A DNA stretch of 64,000 nt from Amycolatopsis deserti (GTDB lineage: Bacteria > Actinomycetota > Actinomycetes > Mycobacteriales > Pseudonocardiaceae): assembly GCF_014653945.1 (NCBI RefSeq), contig NZ_BNAU01000001.1, positions 372,001 to 436,000 on the forward strand, in the 5' to 3' direction. Shown here in pieces: positions 49,477-57,909 of this stretch (position 1 is its first letter; each line of letters begins with the position of its first letter). Under the pieces are notes generated by a model. That model was not told the DNA's origin. It was given only the letters and a program-made list of their open reading frames with translations, and did not search any database. Made by a program: the position numbers and the translations under genes.

Positions 49477-50882
49477 GTGAACTCCTGCAGGATGGTCGCT
49501 CGGATGGTCAGCGCGTGGGCGATGCCGCGCAGGGCACGCGCGACGGGCTTGTGGTCGGTGCCCAGCGCCAGCAGCCAGTTCTCGACGGCGGCGAGCGCGG
49601 CGGGGTGCAGGTGCTCGGCCATCGCGCGGGCGGCCAGCCGCAGGACGGCCTCGGCCTTGCCGGTGCGCAGCCGCCCGACGATCTCGGTGGAGAACGCCGC
49701 CGGCCACGGCCCGGGCGCGGCGGCGAGCAGCGCACCGAAGCGGGCGTCGAGTTTGCGGTGGCCGCTCAGGATTTCCGCGGCGGTGTCCGGGGTGAGCGCG
49801 GCGATCATCTCCGGGGTGGGCTGGTGGCGGGCGAGCGCGGCGAGCCACTCCCGGTCGTGCTGGCGCAGCGCGGCCTTGGTCCAGCCGAGCAGGACGTCGT
49901 GGTCCGCCGCGGGGATCCAGCGGGTGTCCCAGGTGGACAGTGGGGTGGCGGCGAGGATCTGGATCAGCCGGGACGCGGCGCGGCCGAGGCCGGGTTCACG
50001 GTGGTCGGTCACGCCGTCGCGACGGGCGGCCGCGTCGGGTTCACCGGGCAGGTCGAAGGCGCCGTCGGCCTGGTGCAGCTGCCGGGCGCGCTCGGCCATG
50101 CGCCGGGCGCGGGCCGAGGCGGGCAGGTGGTCGAGCAGGGCGGTGGCGGCCGCACGGACGGTCGCGGCACGGTCGTCGAGAGCGCGTTCGAGCAGACGCT
50201 CGTCGTCGGCGGACAGGCCGGTGCGCAGGGTGTCCAGGAACGCGGCGCGGGTGGCGGCCGGTTCGGCGGCCCAGGTTTCCTCGACCAGTTCGCGGGCGCG
50301 AGCGGGCTCGGTGGCGCGCAGATCGGCCAGCAGCGCCACCCGCTCGGCGCGGGTGCCGGTGGCGAACCGCTCGGCCACCTCACTGGGCGGGACGGTCGCC
50401 GCCCAGCTCCACGCCGGGTTGTGCCCGGCCAGCCAGGTGCCGCGCGGGCCGATGACCTCCCGGACGAGACCGCGGACGGTGGTGGTGGTCGTGCCGAACC
50501 GGAGCAGGTCGGGCAGCAGCCGGTGCGGCGGGCGGCGTCCGGCGTCGCGGGCGGCGGTGAGCCAGTCGGTGGTGAGCGGTTCGGTGCCGACCTCGAGGCG
50601 GATGGCGCGGGTGAGCAGCAGTTCCAGCAGCTGGGCGGCGGCCGGGGTGCACTCGGGGCGGCCGTCGGGCGCGGCGGGTTCGGCTGGGGTGCCGCGCCAG
50701 GTGGGCGGGGTCCAGCCGGCGCGACGGTAGCCGGTGGCCAGCGCCGCCGCGGCCAGGACGGCGGCTTCGGGGGTGTCGGCGGTGACCGTCCCGGCGCCGG
50801 GGACGCCGGAGGCGGCGAGGTCGAACGGGCGGCGGCCGGTGCCGACCAGCGCCGCGCCGAGCAGATCGTCCCACGCGGTCAC
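49473..50882 (-). CDS. DUF5691-family helical protein
   Basis: This 469-residue protein starts VTAWDDLLGAALVGTGRRPF, the DUF5691 lead motif. It continues with helical HEAT-like text (RAAFLDTLRTGLSADDERLL; AATVRAAATALLDHLPASAR) and ends PVARALRGIAHALTIRATIL. It is probably a scaffold. The GTG at 50882 overlaps the SWIM stop by 4 bp (GTGA). It is known to co-occur with SWIM, MoxR, DUF5682 and VWA genes; no function is established that I know of. Confidence 0.85.
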   Translation of the reverse strand: MTAWDDLLGAALVGTGRRPFDLAASGVPGAGTVTADTPEAAVLAAAALATGYRRAGWTPPTWRGTPAEPAAPDGRPECTPAAAQLLELLLTRAIRLEVGTEPLTTDWLTAARDAGRRPPHRLLPDLLRFGTTTTTVRGLVREVIGPRGTWLAGHNPAWSWAATVPPSEVAERFATGTRAERVALLADLRATEPARARELVEETWAAEPAATRAAFLDTLRTGLSADDERLLERALDDRAATVRAAATALLDHLPASARARRMAERARQLHQADGAFDLPGEPDAAARRDGVTDHREPGLGRAASRLIQILAATPLSTWDTRWIPAADHDVLLGWTKAALRQHDREWLAALARHQPTPEMIAALTPDTAAEILSGHRKLDARFGALLAAAPGPWPAAFSTEIVGRLRTGKAEAVLRLAARAMAEHLHPAALAAVENWLLALGTDHKPVARALRGIAHALTIRATILQEFT

Positions 50883-52150
50883 AGCGCCACCAGCCGGTCC
50901 TCGACCTGCACGCTCAGCGGGTGCAGGCGCTCGTCGATCCACTCGCCGAACACCGGCACCGGGTGGCCGCCGGAGAGGGCGAGCAGCTGCCACACGTCGG
51001 TGTCCGGGGCCAGGGTCAGGGCGGTGCCGTCGGCGTCGACGAGCAGCGGCGGTTCGCCGGGGACCACGGTCATCCCGGCCAGCGCCAGGGGGACACGGCG
51101 CAGCCACGGGTTGCCGGCCAGCCACCCGGCGGCCTGGGCGAGGGCGGTGCGGACGTCGGTGGCGTGCGGGAGGCCGGAGCCGGGGGTGACCTTGTGCTCG
51201 TCGCCGGTGAGCAGGGCGCGGCGGGGTGAGCCGCCGGGGTAGCGGGCGATCTCGCCGTCCACAACGGACCCGAGGACGTGCGCGACCTTGAGCGCCTGGC
51301 CCGCGGCGGCGAAGTCCAGCAGCACCACGGTTTCGCCGGTGCGTTCGCCGTAGAGCCAGGTGCGCTGGGACAGCAGGCGCTCGTCCTCCTCCTGGCTCAG
51401 GCCGACGACCCACCACCGGTCGGTGACGCGATCGCCGATCTCGTCGCGGCGGCGGGCCCAGCCCAGCACCGTGCGCAGATCCCCGAGGGCGGCCTCGTCC
51501 AGCTCGGCCCGGCGCCGCCACGCCCGCACCGCGAGGTACCAGCGGCCGAGCTCGCCGAGCAGGTGCGGCGCCCAGTCGGCGCGGGCGTGCACTTCCGCTC
51601 CGGCGGCGCGGACTCGATCGGCCAGCCCGGGCAGCTGGGCGTCGACCAGGCGGGCGGCGGCGGTGTCCCAGAAGCCGGGCGGCTGGCGGCGGGCGGTGGC
51701 CAGGCCCTGGCGGACGAGGTCGTGCAGCCACAGCTCGAAGTCGTCGATCCCGGCCGACATGAGCGACTCCCGCTCGGCGAGCCGCCTGGCCTGCGCTTCC
51801 GGGTCGGGCTTGGCGGGGTCCTTGCGGGGCGCGGCCGGGGCGACCCAGTCGGCCGGGCCGGCGTCCTCGGCGACCGACCCGTCGCCGGCGGCCCACATGA
51901 GCAGCAGCGCCAGGCCGTGCTTGCAGGGGAACTTGCGGCTCGGGCAGGTGCAGCGGAACGAGGGCTCGGTGAGGTCGACGGTCACCTGGTAGGGGGAGCG
52001 GGCACTGCCCTGGCACTTGCCCCAGACGAGTGAGCTGGTGCTGCCGAGGTCCGACCACGTGCGCGGATTCGCCAGCCCGCGGGCGGCGCGGGCGGCGCCG
52101 GCGTCCGGGGCCAGCGCCAGCACCCGAGCCACCGTCCACCGCGCACCCAC
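50879..52150 (-). CDS. SWIM zinc-finger protein
   Basis: This 423-residue protein has the SWIM motif FRCTCPSRKFPCKHGLALLL with Zn ligands Cys67, Cys69, Cys76 and His78. The rest is helical and beta text with WWVVGLSQEEDERLLSQRTW in the middle. SWIM domains bind nucleic acids or proteins. It is the first gene of the five-gene overlapping operon. The GTG at 52150 was chosen because TAGGCT ends 6 nt upstream; homologues begin with this segment (ARWTVARVLALAPD). Confidence 0.9.
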   Translation of the reverse strand: MGARWTVARVLALAPDAGAARAARGLANPRTWSDLGSTSSLVWGKCQGSARSPYQVTVDLTEPSFRCTCPSRKFPCKHGLALLLMWAAGDGSVAEDAGPADWVAPAAPRKDPAKPDPEAQARRLAERESLMSAGIDDFELWLHDLVRQGLATARRQPPGFWDTAAARLVDAQLPGLADRVRAAGAEVHARADWAPHLLGELGRWYLAVRAWRRRAELDEAALGDLRTVLGWARRRDEIGDRVTDRWWVVGLSQEEDERLLSQRTWLYGERTGETVVLLDFAAAGQALKVAHVLGSVVDGEIARYPGGSPRRALLTGDEHKVTPGSGLPHATDVRTALAQAAGWLAGNPWLRRVPLALAGMTVVPGEPPLLVDADGTALTLAPDTDVWQLLALSGGHPVPVFGEWIDERLHPLSVQVEDRLVAL

Positions 52151-52156
52151 GCGGCC

Positions 52157-52162
52157 AGCCTA
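52157..52162 (-). promoter_or_regulatory. -10 element (TAGGCT) of the SWIM-to-NACHT operon
   Basis: TAGGCT on the minus strand is 6 nt (ggccgc) before the GTG at 52150. It is the only promoter-like element found for the five overlapping genes. Confidence 0.55.
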
Positions 52163-52256
52163 TCCGCCACCCCCGCCGACGGCCCGGCACCGGGTGGGCC
52201 GCTTTCCTCGGCCCCGGCCCCGGCGCGGGCCACCGCTGCTCGCGTGAAGCCCCGGG

Positions 52257-53297
52257 TCAGGCGCGCGGACTGCCCGTCGTGCCGCGGACCACCAGCTTGG
52301 GCTGGATGACCAGGTGCGCGGGCTCCCGCGCGGGGTCGTCCAGGCGGGAAACCACCGCGCGGACCGCCAGCTCGGCCTGCCGTTCCGGCGCCTGCGCCAC
52401 GGTCGTCAAGTCGATGTGCGACAGCTGCGCCAGCGGACTGTCGTCGAAACCCACCACCGAGATGTCGCCCGGCACCTCCAGCCCGGCGCGCCACACGGTG
52501 TCCAGGAAACCCACCGCGCACCGGTCGTTGCCGGCGAACACCGCGGTCGGCATCGACGCCCGGTCGGCCAGCAGGGCCCGTGCGGCCCGCGCGCCGGACT
52601 CCTCCGTCTGGTCGCCCGGGATGACCGAGATGTGCTCGGCCAGCCCGTGCCGCCGCAGCGCCGCCTTGTAGGCACGGCGCCGGTCGGCCGACCCGGGGCC
52701 GTCGCCGCCGTCGATGTGCGCGATCGATCGGTGCCCCAGCTCCACCAGGTAGTCGATGATCTGCCGGACCCCCTGGGCCTCCGCCGCGTGCACCGCGTCC
52801 ACCGCGGCCCCGCTGAACCGGCGGCCCACCACCGCGGTCGGGATGCGCGCCGCCAGATCCTGCACGTACCCCGGCTCGAGGTTCGGGCCGAGCAGCACCA
52901 GGCCCTCGCACCGGTGGCTGAGCAGCGCCTCCACCGCGGACTGCTCGGCCCGGCTGGGCGCGGTCGCCGACAGCAGGATGTCGTAGCCCAGCTCCTCGGC
53001 CACCGGGTACACGCCCTCGATCAGGTCGGCGTGGAAGGGGTTGCGGATCGTGAACATCACGCCGAGCACCTTGCTCCGGTTCCGGGCGAGCATCTGCGCG
53101 GCGCTGTCCGGCCGGTAGCCCAGCTCGCGCGCCGCGGCGAACACCCGCTGCCGGGTCTCCTCGCTCGGCCCGCGCTCGTTGCGGAACACCAGCGAAACCA
53201 GCGCCCGCGACACCCCGACCCGCTGGGCCACGTCACCCATCGTCGGGCGCCGCCCGCGCCTCGCCTTGCCGGGCTCGTGCCCGGCCTCTGCGCTCAT
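52257..53297 (-). CDS. LacI-family repressor of the inositol operon
   Basis: This 346-residue protein has a LacI HTH and hinge (PTMGDVAQRVGVSRALVSLV, GPSEETRQRVFAAARELGYR, AQMLARNRSKVLG) and a periplasmic-binding-like sensor domain (VMFTIRNPFHADLIEGVYPV, AVFAGNDRCAVGFLDTVWRA, DISVVGFDDSPLAQLSHIDL). The gene is divergent from iolC and the operators lie in the shared gap. It should bind an inositol-derived signal and release the iol promoter. In Bacillus and Corynebacterium the regulator is of a different family, so this is a LacI-type solution. Confidence 0.9.
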   Translation of the reverse strand: MSAEAGHEPGKARRGRRPTMGDVAQRVGVSRALVSLVFRNERGPSEETRQRVFAAARELGYRPDSAAQMLARNRSKVLGVMFTIRNPFHADLIEGVYPVAEELGYDILLSATAPSRAEQSAVEALLSHRCEGLVLLGPNLEPGYVQDLAARIPTAVVGRRFSGAAVDAVHAAEAQGVRQIIDYLVELGHRSIAHIDGGDGPGSADRRRAYKAALRRHGLAEHISVIPGDQTEESGARAARALLADRASMPTAVFAGNDRCAVGFLDTVWRAGLEVPGDISVVGFDDSPLAQLSHIDLTTVAQAPERQAELAVRAVVSRLDDPAREPAHLVIQPKLVVRGTTGSPRA

Positions 53298-53315
53298 CCA
53301 CTTCCTCCGCGGCTC

Positions 53316-53379
53316 TTGACACCACTGTCGGCTGTCTTCATAGTACCGGGTACTAGAGCGCGCTAATAGAGCGCGCTAA
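53316..53379 (+). promoter_or_regulatory. iol promoter with composite operators
   Basis: TTGACA (53316-53321) and CATAGT (53339-53344) are 17 bp apart. The perfect 15-bp palindrome TAGTACCGGGTACTA (53341-53355) covers the -10 and start region. Two abutting copies of TAGAGCGCGCTAA (53354-53366 and 53367-53379), each centred on AGCGCGCT, follow. iolC begins at 53415 after a strong AAGGAGGTG. Confidence 0.8.
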
Positions 53380-53414
53380 CAGACCCCGCAGGCCACACAC
53401 AAGGAGGTGTCCGG

Positions 53415-54362
53415 GTGACCTTCGACGTCGTCACCATGGGCCGCATCGGCGTGGACATCTACCCACTGCAGACGGGCATCGGCCTGGAGGACGTCACCTC
53501 GTTCGGCAAGTACCTGGGCGGTAGCGCGACCAACGTCGCCGTCGCCGCCGCGCGGTACGGGCGCCGGACGGCGGTCGTCACCAAGACCGGCGCCGATCCG
53601 TTCGGCCGTTTCCTGCACCGGGCACTGGCCGGCTACGGCGTGGACGACCGCTTCGTCGGCACCTCGGCGCACCTGCCGACCCCGGTGACCTTCTGCGAGA
53701 TCTTCCCGCCGGATGATTTCCCGCTCTACTTCTACCGCTTCCCGAAGGCCCCCGACCTGGACCTGGCGCCGGAGGAGCTGGACTTCGACGCGATCCGGGC
53801 CGCGAAGATCTTCTGGGTGACGGTCACCGGGCTGTCCCGGGAACCCAGCCGATCCGCGACCCTGGCCGCGCTGGAGGCCCGTGGCCGCCAGGGGATCACG
53901 ATCCTGGATCTGGACTACCGGCCGATGTTCTGGGAGTCCCGCGACCAGGCCCGCGAGTGGGTGGGCAAGGCCCTGGACCACGTCACCGTCGCCGTGGGCA
54001 ACCTCGACGAGTGCTTCACCGCGGTCGGTTCACGCGAGCCGCGGCAAGCCGCGAAATCGTTGCGGGACAAGGGGGTTGCACTGGCGGTGGTGAAGCAGGG
54101 CCCGAAGGGAGTCCTGGCGGTGGACGACGACGGGGAGGTCGAGGTCCCGCCCGTTCCGGTGGAGGTGGTCAACGGCCTGGGCGCGGGGGACGCGTTCGGC
54201 GGGGCCCTGTGCCACGGGTTGTTGTCCGGGTGGGACACCGCGCGGGTGATGCGTTTCGCCAACGCCGCGGGGGCGCACGTGGCCGGTGAACTGTCCTGTT
54301 CGGACGCGATGCCGACCGAAGACCAGGTACTGCGCAAGCTGGGAGAAACACAGAGTGTCTGA
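53415..54362 (+). CDS. iolC: 5-dehydro-2-deoxygluconokinase
   Basis: This 315-residue PfkB-family kinase phosphorylates 5-keto-2-deoxygluconate at C6, an intermediate of myo-inositol breakdown. Features include the N-terminal GRIGVDIYPLQTGIGLEDVT, GGSATNVAVAAARYGRRTAV (sugar-binding signature) and the C-terminal NGLGAGDAFGGALCHGLL with the catalytic Asp. The GTG follows AAGGAGGTG. It is the first gene of the iol operon and overlaps the next gene by 8 bp. Confidence 0.93.
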   Translation: MTFDVVTMGRIGVDIYPLQTGIGLEDVTSFGKYLGGSATNVAVAAARYGRRTAVVTKTGADPFGRFLHRALAGYGVDDRFVGTSAHLPTPVTFCEIFPPDDFPLYFYRFPKAPDLDLAPEELDFDAIRAAKIFWVTVTGLSREPSRSATLAALEARGRQGITILDLDYRPMFWESRDQAREWVGKALDHVTVAVGNLDECFTAVGSREPRQAAKSLRDKGVALAVVKQGPKGVLAVDDDGEVEVPPVPVEVVNGLGAGDAFGGALCHGLLSGWDTARVMRFANAAGAHVAGELSCSDAMPTEDQVLRKLGETQSV

Positions 54363-55224
54363 GACAGTGCGGCGGATCGTGGCGAAGCGGGTGCACGACC
54401 CGGAGACGATCGCCGATGCGGCGGCGCGCCGGGCGCGGGCGAAGTCGCCGTTCAACGACAAGGGCCGGACGATGATCATCGCCGCGGACCATCCGGCGCG
54501 GGGCGCGAACGCCGTCGGCGGGGATCCGCTGGCGATGGCCGACCGCGGCGAGCTGCTGGACCGGCTGTGCCTGGCCCTGGAGCGCCCAGGGGTGACGGGG
54601 GTGCTCGCGACCGCGGACATCCTCGAGGACCTGCTGCTGCTGGGTGTGCTCGACGGCAAGACCGTGATCGGGTCGATGAACCGCACCGGCCTGGCCGGAT
54701 CGAGCTTCGAGATCGACGACCGGTTCGCCTGCTACGACGCGGCCTCGATCGACCGGATGCGCTTCGACGGCGGCAAGACGCTGACCCGGATCTGCCTGAC
54801 CGACCCGGCCACGCCGGGAGTCCTGGAGAACACGGCGCGGGCGGTGAACGAGCTGGCCGACCGGAAGCTGATCGCGATGGTCGAGCCGTTCCTGTCGCAC
54901 TGGGCGGACGGCAAGCTGCGCAACGACCTCTCCCCGGAGGCCGTCATCAAGTCCATCACCATCGCCTCCGGGCTGGGCCGGACCTCGGCCTACACCTGGC
55001 TGAAGCTGCCAGTGGTGGCGGACATGGAGCGGGTGATGGCCTCGTCGACGCTGCCCGCCGTGCTGCTGGGCGGCGAGGTCAAGGACCCGGACGCGGCGTT
55101 CGCCTCGTGGCAGCGGGCACTGGCGTTGCCCACGGTGCAGGGGCTGGTGGTGGGGCGGTCACTGCTCTACCCGCACGACGGCGACGTCGCCAAGGCAGTG
55201 GACACGGCGGTGGGGCTGCTGTGA
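54355..55224 (+). CDS. Cgl0159-family TIM-barrel, probable deoxyketogluconate-6-phosphate aldolase
   Basis: This 289-residue protein (VSETVRRIVAKRVHDPETIA; GRTMIIAADHPARGANAVGG; VIGSMNRTGLAGSSFEIDDR; YTWLKLPVVADMERVM with a likely Schiff-base Lys) belongs to the Cgl0159-type (beta/alpha)8 proteins. These occur in actinobacterial iol operons where no IolJ is present. By position it should split 2-deoxy-5-keto-gluconate 6-phosphate into DHAP and malonate semialdehyde; this is inference. The GTG at 54355 overlaps iolC by 8 bp. Confidence 0.8.
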   Translation: MSETVRRIVAKRVHDPETIADAAARRARAKSPFNDKGRTMIIAADHPARGANAVGGDPLAMADRGELLDRLCLALERPGVTGVLATADILEDLLLLGVLDGKTVIGSMNRTGLAGSSFEIDDRFACYDAASIDRMRFDGGKTLTRICLTDPATPGVLENTARAVNELADRKLIAMVEPFLSHWADGKLRNDLSPEAVIKSITIASGLGRTSAYTWLKLPVVADMERVMASSTLPAVLLGGEVKDPDAAFASWQRALALPTVQGLVVGRSLLYPHDGDVAKAVDTAVGLL

Positions 55225-56048
55225 ACCTGTATCGCGAGGCGGGCAGCACCGCCGAGGGACCGTTCGACGTGGTGGTGACACCGGAGTCGGCCGGCTGGGG
55301 CTACTCCGGGCTGCGGGTGCTGGAGCTGGACGGCACGGAAACGATCACCACCGGTGGTTCCGAGACACTCGTGTTGCCGCTGTCCGGCGGTTGCACGGTC
55401 ACCGTGGACGGGGAGGAGTTCGAACTCACCGGCCGCGCCGGGGTGTTCGATTCGGCCACCGATTTCGCCTACCTGCCGCGGGACGCGGAGGCCACGATCA
55501 CCGGCACCGGCCGGTTCGCGCTGCCCGCGGCGAGGACGGAGAAGAAGCTCCCGGCGCGGTACCAGCCGGCGCGCGCGACCCCGGTGGAGCTGCGGGGTGC
55601 GGGCAACTGCTCCCGCCAGGTCAACAACTACTGCCTGCCGCACACCTTCGACGCCGACCAGTTGCTGGTGTGCGAGGTGCTCACGCCGGGCGGGAACTGG
55701 TCGTCCTACCCGCCGCACAAGCACGACGAGGCCCGCGAAGGCGAGAGCGTGCTGGAGGAGATCTACTACTTCGAGGTCGCCGGCGGCGGCATGGGCTACC
55801 AGCGGGTGTACGGGTCCTCCGACGTGCTGGCCGAGGTGCGGTCGGGCGATGTGGTGCTGATCCCGCACGGCTGGCACGGGCCGTCGATGGCCGCGCCCGG
55901 TTACGACCTCTACTACCTGAACGTGATGGCCGGTCCGGGCCCGGAGCGGGCCTGGCTGATCTGCGACGACCCCGCCCACGGCTGGGTGCGCCAGACCTGG
56001 GAGTCCCACGAGACCGACCCGCGGCTGCCCTTCCGGAGTGCGAAATGA
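55221..56048 (+). CDS. iolB: 5-deoxy-glucuronate isomerase
   Basis: This 275-residue bicupin converts 5-deoxy-D-glucuronate to 5-keto-2-deoxygluconate. The metal site is in NWSSYPPHKHDEAREGES (two His, Glu) with later LIPHGWHGPS. The N-terminal cupin has TETITTGGSETLVLPLSGGC. The GTG at 55221 overlaps the previous stop (GTGA), and its own stop overlaps iolD (ATGA). Confidence 0.95.
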   Translation: MNLYREAGSTAEGPFDVVVTPESAGWGYSGLRVLELDGTETITTGGSETLVLPLSGGCTVTVDGEEFELTGRAGVFDSATDFAYLPRDAEATITGTGRFALPAARTEKKLPARYQPARATPVELRGAGNCSRQVNNYCLPHTFDADQLLVCEVLTPGGNWSSYPPHKHDEAREGESVLEEIYYFEVAGGGMGYQRVYGSSDVLAEVRSGDVVLIPHGWHGPSMAAPGYDLYYLNVMAGPGPERAWLICDDPAHGWVRQTWESHETDPRLPFRSAK

Positions 56049-57901
56049 GACTGACCACGGCCCAGGCGCTGGTCAAGTTCCTGGCGAACCAGTATTCCGA
56101 GCGCGACGGCGTCGAACAGCGCCTGATCCCCGGCACGTGGGGCATCTTCGGGCACGGCAACGTGGCCGGGATCGGGCAGGCGTTGCTGCAGTACGCCGAG
56201 GAGATGCCCTACTACCTGGCCCGCAACGAGCAGGGTCAGGTGCACGCGGCGGCCGCGTTCGCCAAGATGCGCAACCGGCTGCAGACCTTCGCCTGCACGG
56301 CGTCGACCGGCCCGGGTTCGACGAACATGATCACCGGCGCGGCCCTGGCCACCACGAACCGGCTGCCCGTGCTGCTGTTGCCGTCGGACATGTTCGCCAC
56401 CCGTTACCCGGACCCGGCGTTGCAGCAGCTGGAGGACACTCGCGGCGGCGACGTGACGGTCAACGACGCGTTCCGGCCGGTGTCGAAGTACTTCGACCGC
56501 GTCACCCGCCCCGAGCAGCTCATCCCGGCGGCGCTGGCGGCGATGCGGGTGCTCACCGACCCGGTCGAGACCGGTGCGGTGACGCTGTGCCTGCCCCAGG
56601 ATGTGCAGGCCGAGGCGTTCGACTGGCCGGCGGAGTTCTTCCGCCGCCGCGTCTGGCACGTCGGCCGCCCGGTGCCCGAACCCGATGCCCTGGCCCGCAC
56701 CGCCGAGTCGCTGCGTGGTGCGAAGGCACCGTTGATCGTGGCCGGCGGGGGAGTGGTGTACTCCGAAGCCGAGGCCGAGTTGCGCGCGTTCGCCGAGGCC
56801 ACGGGCATCCCGGTGGCGGATACGCACGCCGGCAAGGGCGCCGTCCCGTGGGACCACCCCTGCGCGGTCGGCGGGATCGGCTCCACCGGAACCACCGCGG
56901 CCAACGCGCTGGCGGCGGAGGCGGATGTGGTGCTCGGCATCGGCACCCGCTACTCCGACTTCACCACCGCCAGCCACACCGTGTTCGGCAATCCCGAGGT
57001 GCGGTTCGTCAACCTGAACGTGGCCCGGCTCGACGCCGCCAAGCATTCCGCCGAGATGCTGCTCGCCGACGCCAAGCTCGGCATCACCGGCCTGCACGAG
57101 GCCCTGGGTGACTGGCAGGTGGACGACGCCTACCGGTCCCGCGCCCGGATGCTGGCCGACGACTGGAACCGCAAGGCCGACGCCTGCTTCACCGTCGGGC
57201 ACCAGCCGCTGCCCGCCCAGACCGAGATCCTCGGCGCTCTCAACGCCGCCTTGGACGACCGGGACGTGGTGATCAACGCCGCCGGATCGATACCCGGCGA
57301 CCTGCAGATGCTGTGGCGGGCCCGCGACCCGAAAGCGTATAACGTCGAATACGCCTTCTCCTGTATGGGCTACGAGGTCGCGGCCGGGGTCGGCACGAAG
57401 ATGGCCGCACCGGACCGGGAGGTCGTCGTCCTGGTCGGCGACGGCTCCTACCTGATGATGGCCCAGGAGATCGTCACCATGGTCGCCGAGGGCCTGAAGG
57501 TGATCATCGTCCTGGTGCAGAACCACGGCTTCGCCTCGATCGGCTCGCTGTCGGAAACCCTGGGGTCGCAGCGGTTCGGCACGCAGTACCGCTACCGCAG
57601 CGACGACACCGGCCTGCTGGAAGGTGGTGTGCTGCCGGTCGACCTGGCCGCCAACGCCGCCAGCCTCGGCGCCACCGTCCTCCGCGCCTCCACAGTGGAC
57701 GAATTCCGGACCGCGATCGCGCGGGCCAAGGCGAACACCACGACCACCGTCGTGCACGTGGAAACCGACCTGTACGGCCCCAACCCGCCCGGATCGGCGT
57801 GGTGGGACGTGCCGGTCAGCGAGGTTTCCGAACTCGAGTCCACCCGCAAGGCCTACGAAACCTACTCCGCCACCAAACGAGCACAGCGCCACTACCTGTG
57901 A
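56045..57901 (+). CDS. iolD: 3D-(3,5/4)-trihydroxycyclohexane-1,2-dione hydrolase
   Basis: This 618-residue thiamin-diphosphate enzyme opens the ring of the diketo intermediate of inositol catabolism. It has three domains: the Pyr domain with the catalytic Glu region (LARNEQGQVHAAAAFAKMRN), a central domain, and the PP domain with VVLVGDGSYLMMAQEIVTMV and a downstream NHGFASIGSL (GDG...N ThDP motif). The start ATG overlaps the iolB stop. It is separated from iolA by 8 bp. Confidence 0.95.
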   Translation: MRLTTAQALVKFLANQYSERDGVEQRLIPGTWGIFGHGNVAGIGQALLQYAEEMPYYLARNEQGQVHAAAAFAKMRNRLQTFACTASTGPGSTNMITGAALATTNRLPVLLLPSDMFATRYPDPALQQLEDTRGGDVTVNDAFRPVSKYFDRVTRPEQLIPAALAAMRVLTDPVETGAVTLCLPQDVQAEAFDWPAEFFRRRVWHVGRPVPEPDALARTAESLRGAKAPLIVAGGGVVYSEAEAELRAFAEATGIPVADTHAGKGAVPWDHPCAVGGIGSTGTTAANALAAEADVVLGIGTRYSDFTTASHTVFGNPEVRFVNLNVARLDAAKHSAEMLLADAKLGITGLHEALGDWQVDDAYRSRARMLADDWNRKADACFTVGHQPLPAQTEILGALNAALDDRDVVINAAGSIPGDLQMLWRARDPKAYNVEYAFSCMGYEVAAGVGTKMAAPDREVVVLVGDGSYLMMAQEIVTMVAEGLKVIIVLVQNHGFASIGSLSETLGSQRFGTQYRYRSDDTGLLEGGVLPVDLAANAASLGATVLRASTVDEFRTAIARAKANTTTTVVHVETDLYGPNPPGSAWWDVPVSEVSELESTRKAYETYSATKRAQRHYL

Positions 57902-57909
57902 GGAACACC

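Noticed and set aside
52257-53297. LacI protein as a ribose or general sugar repressor
   Set aside because: The divergent operon is unambiguously the inositol pathway and the operators lie at its promoter.
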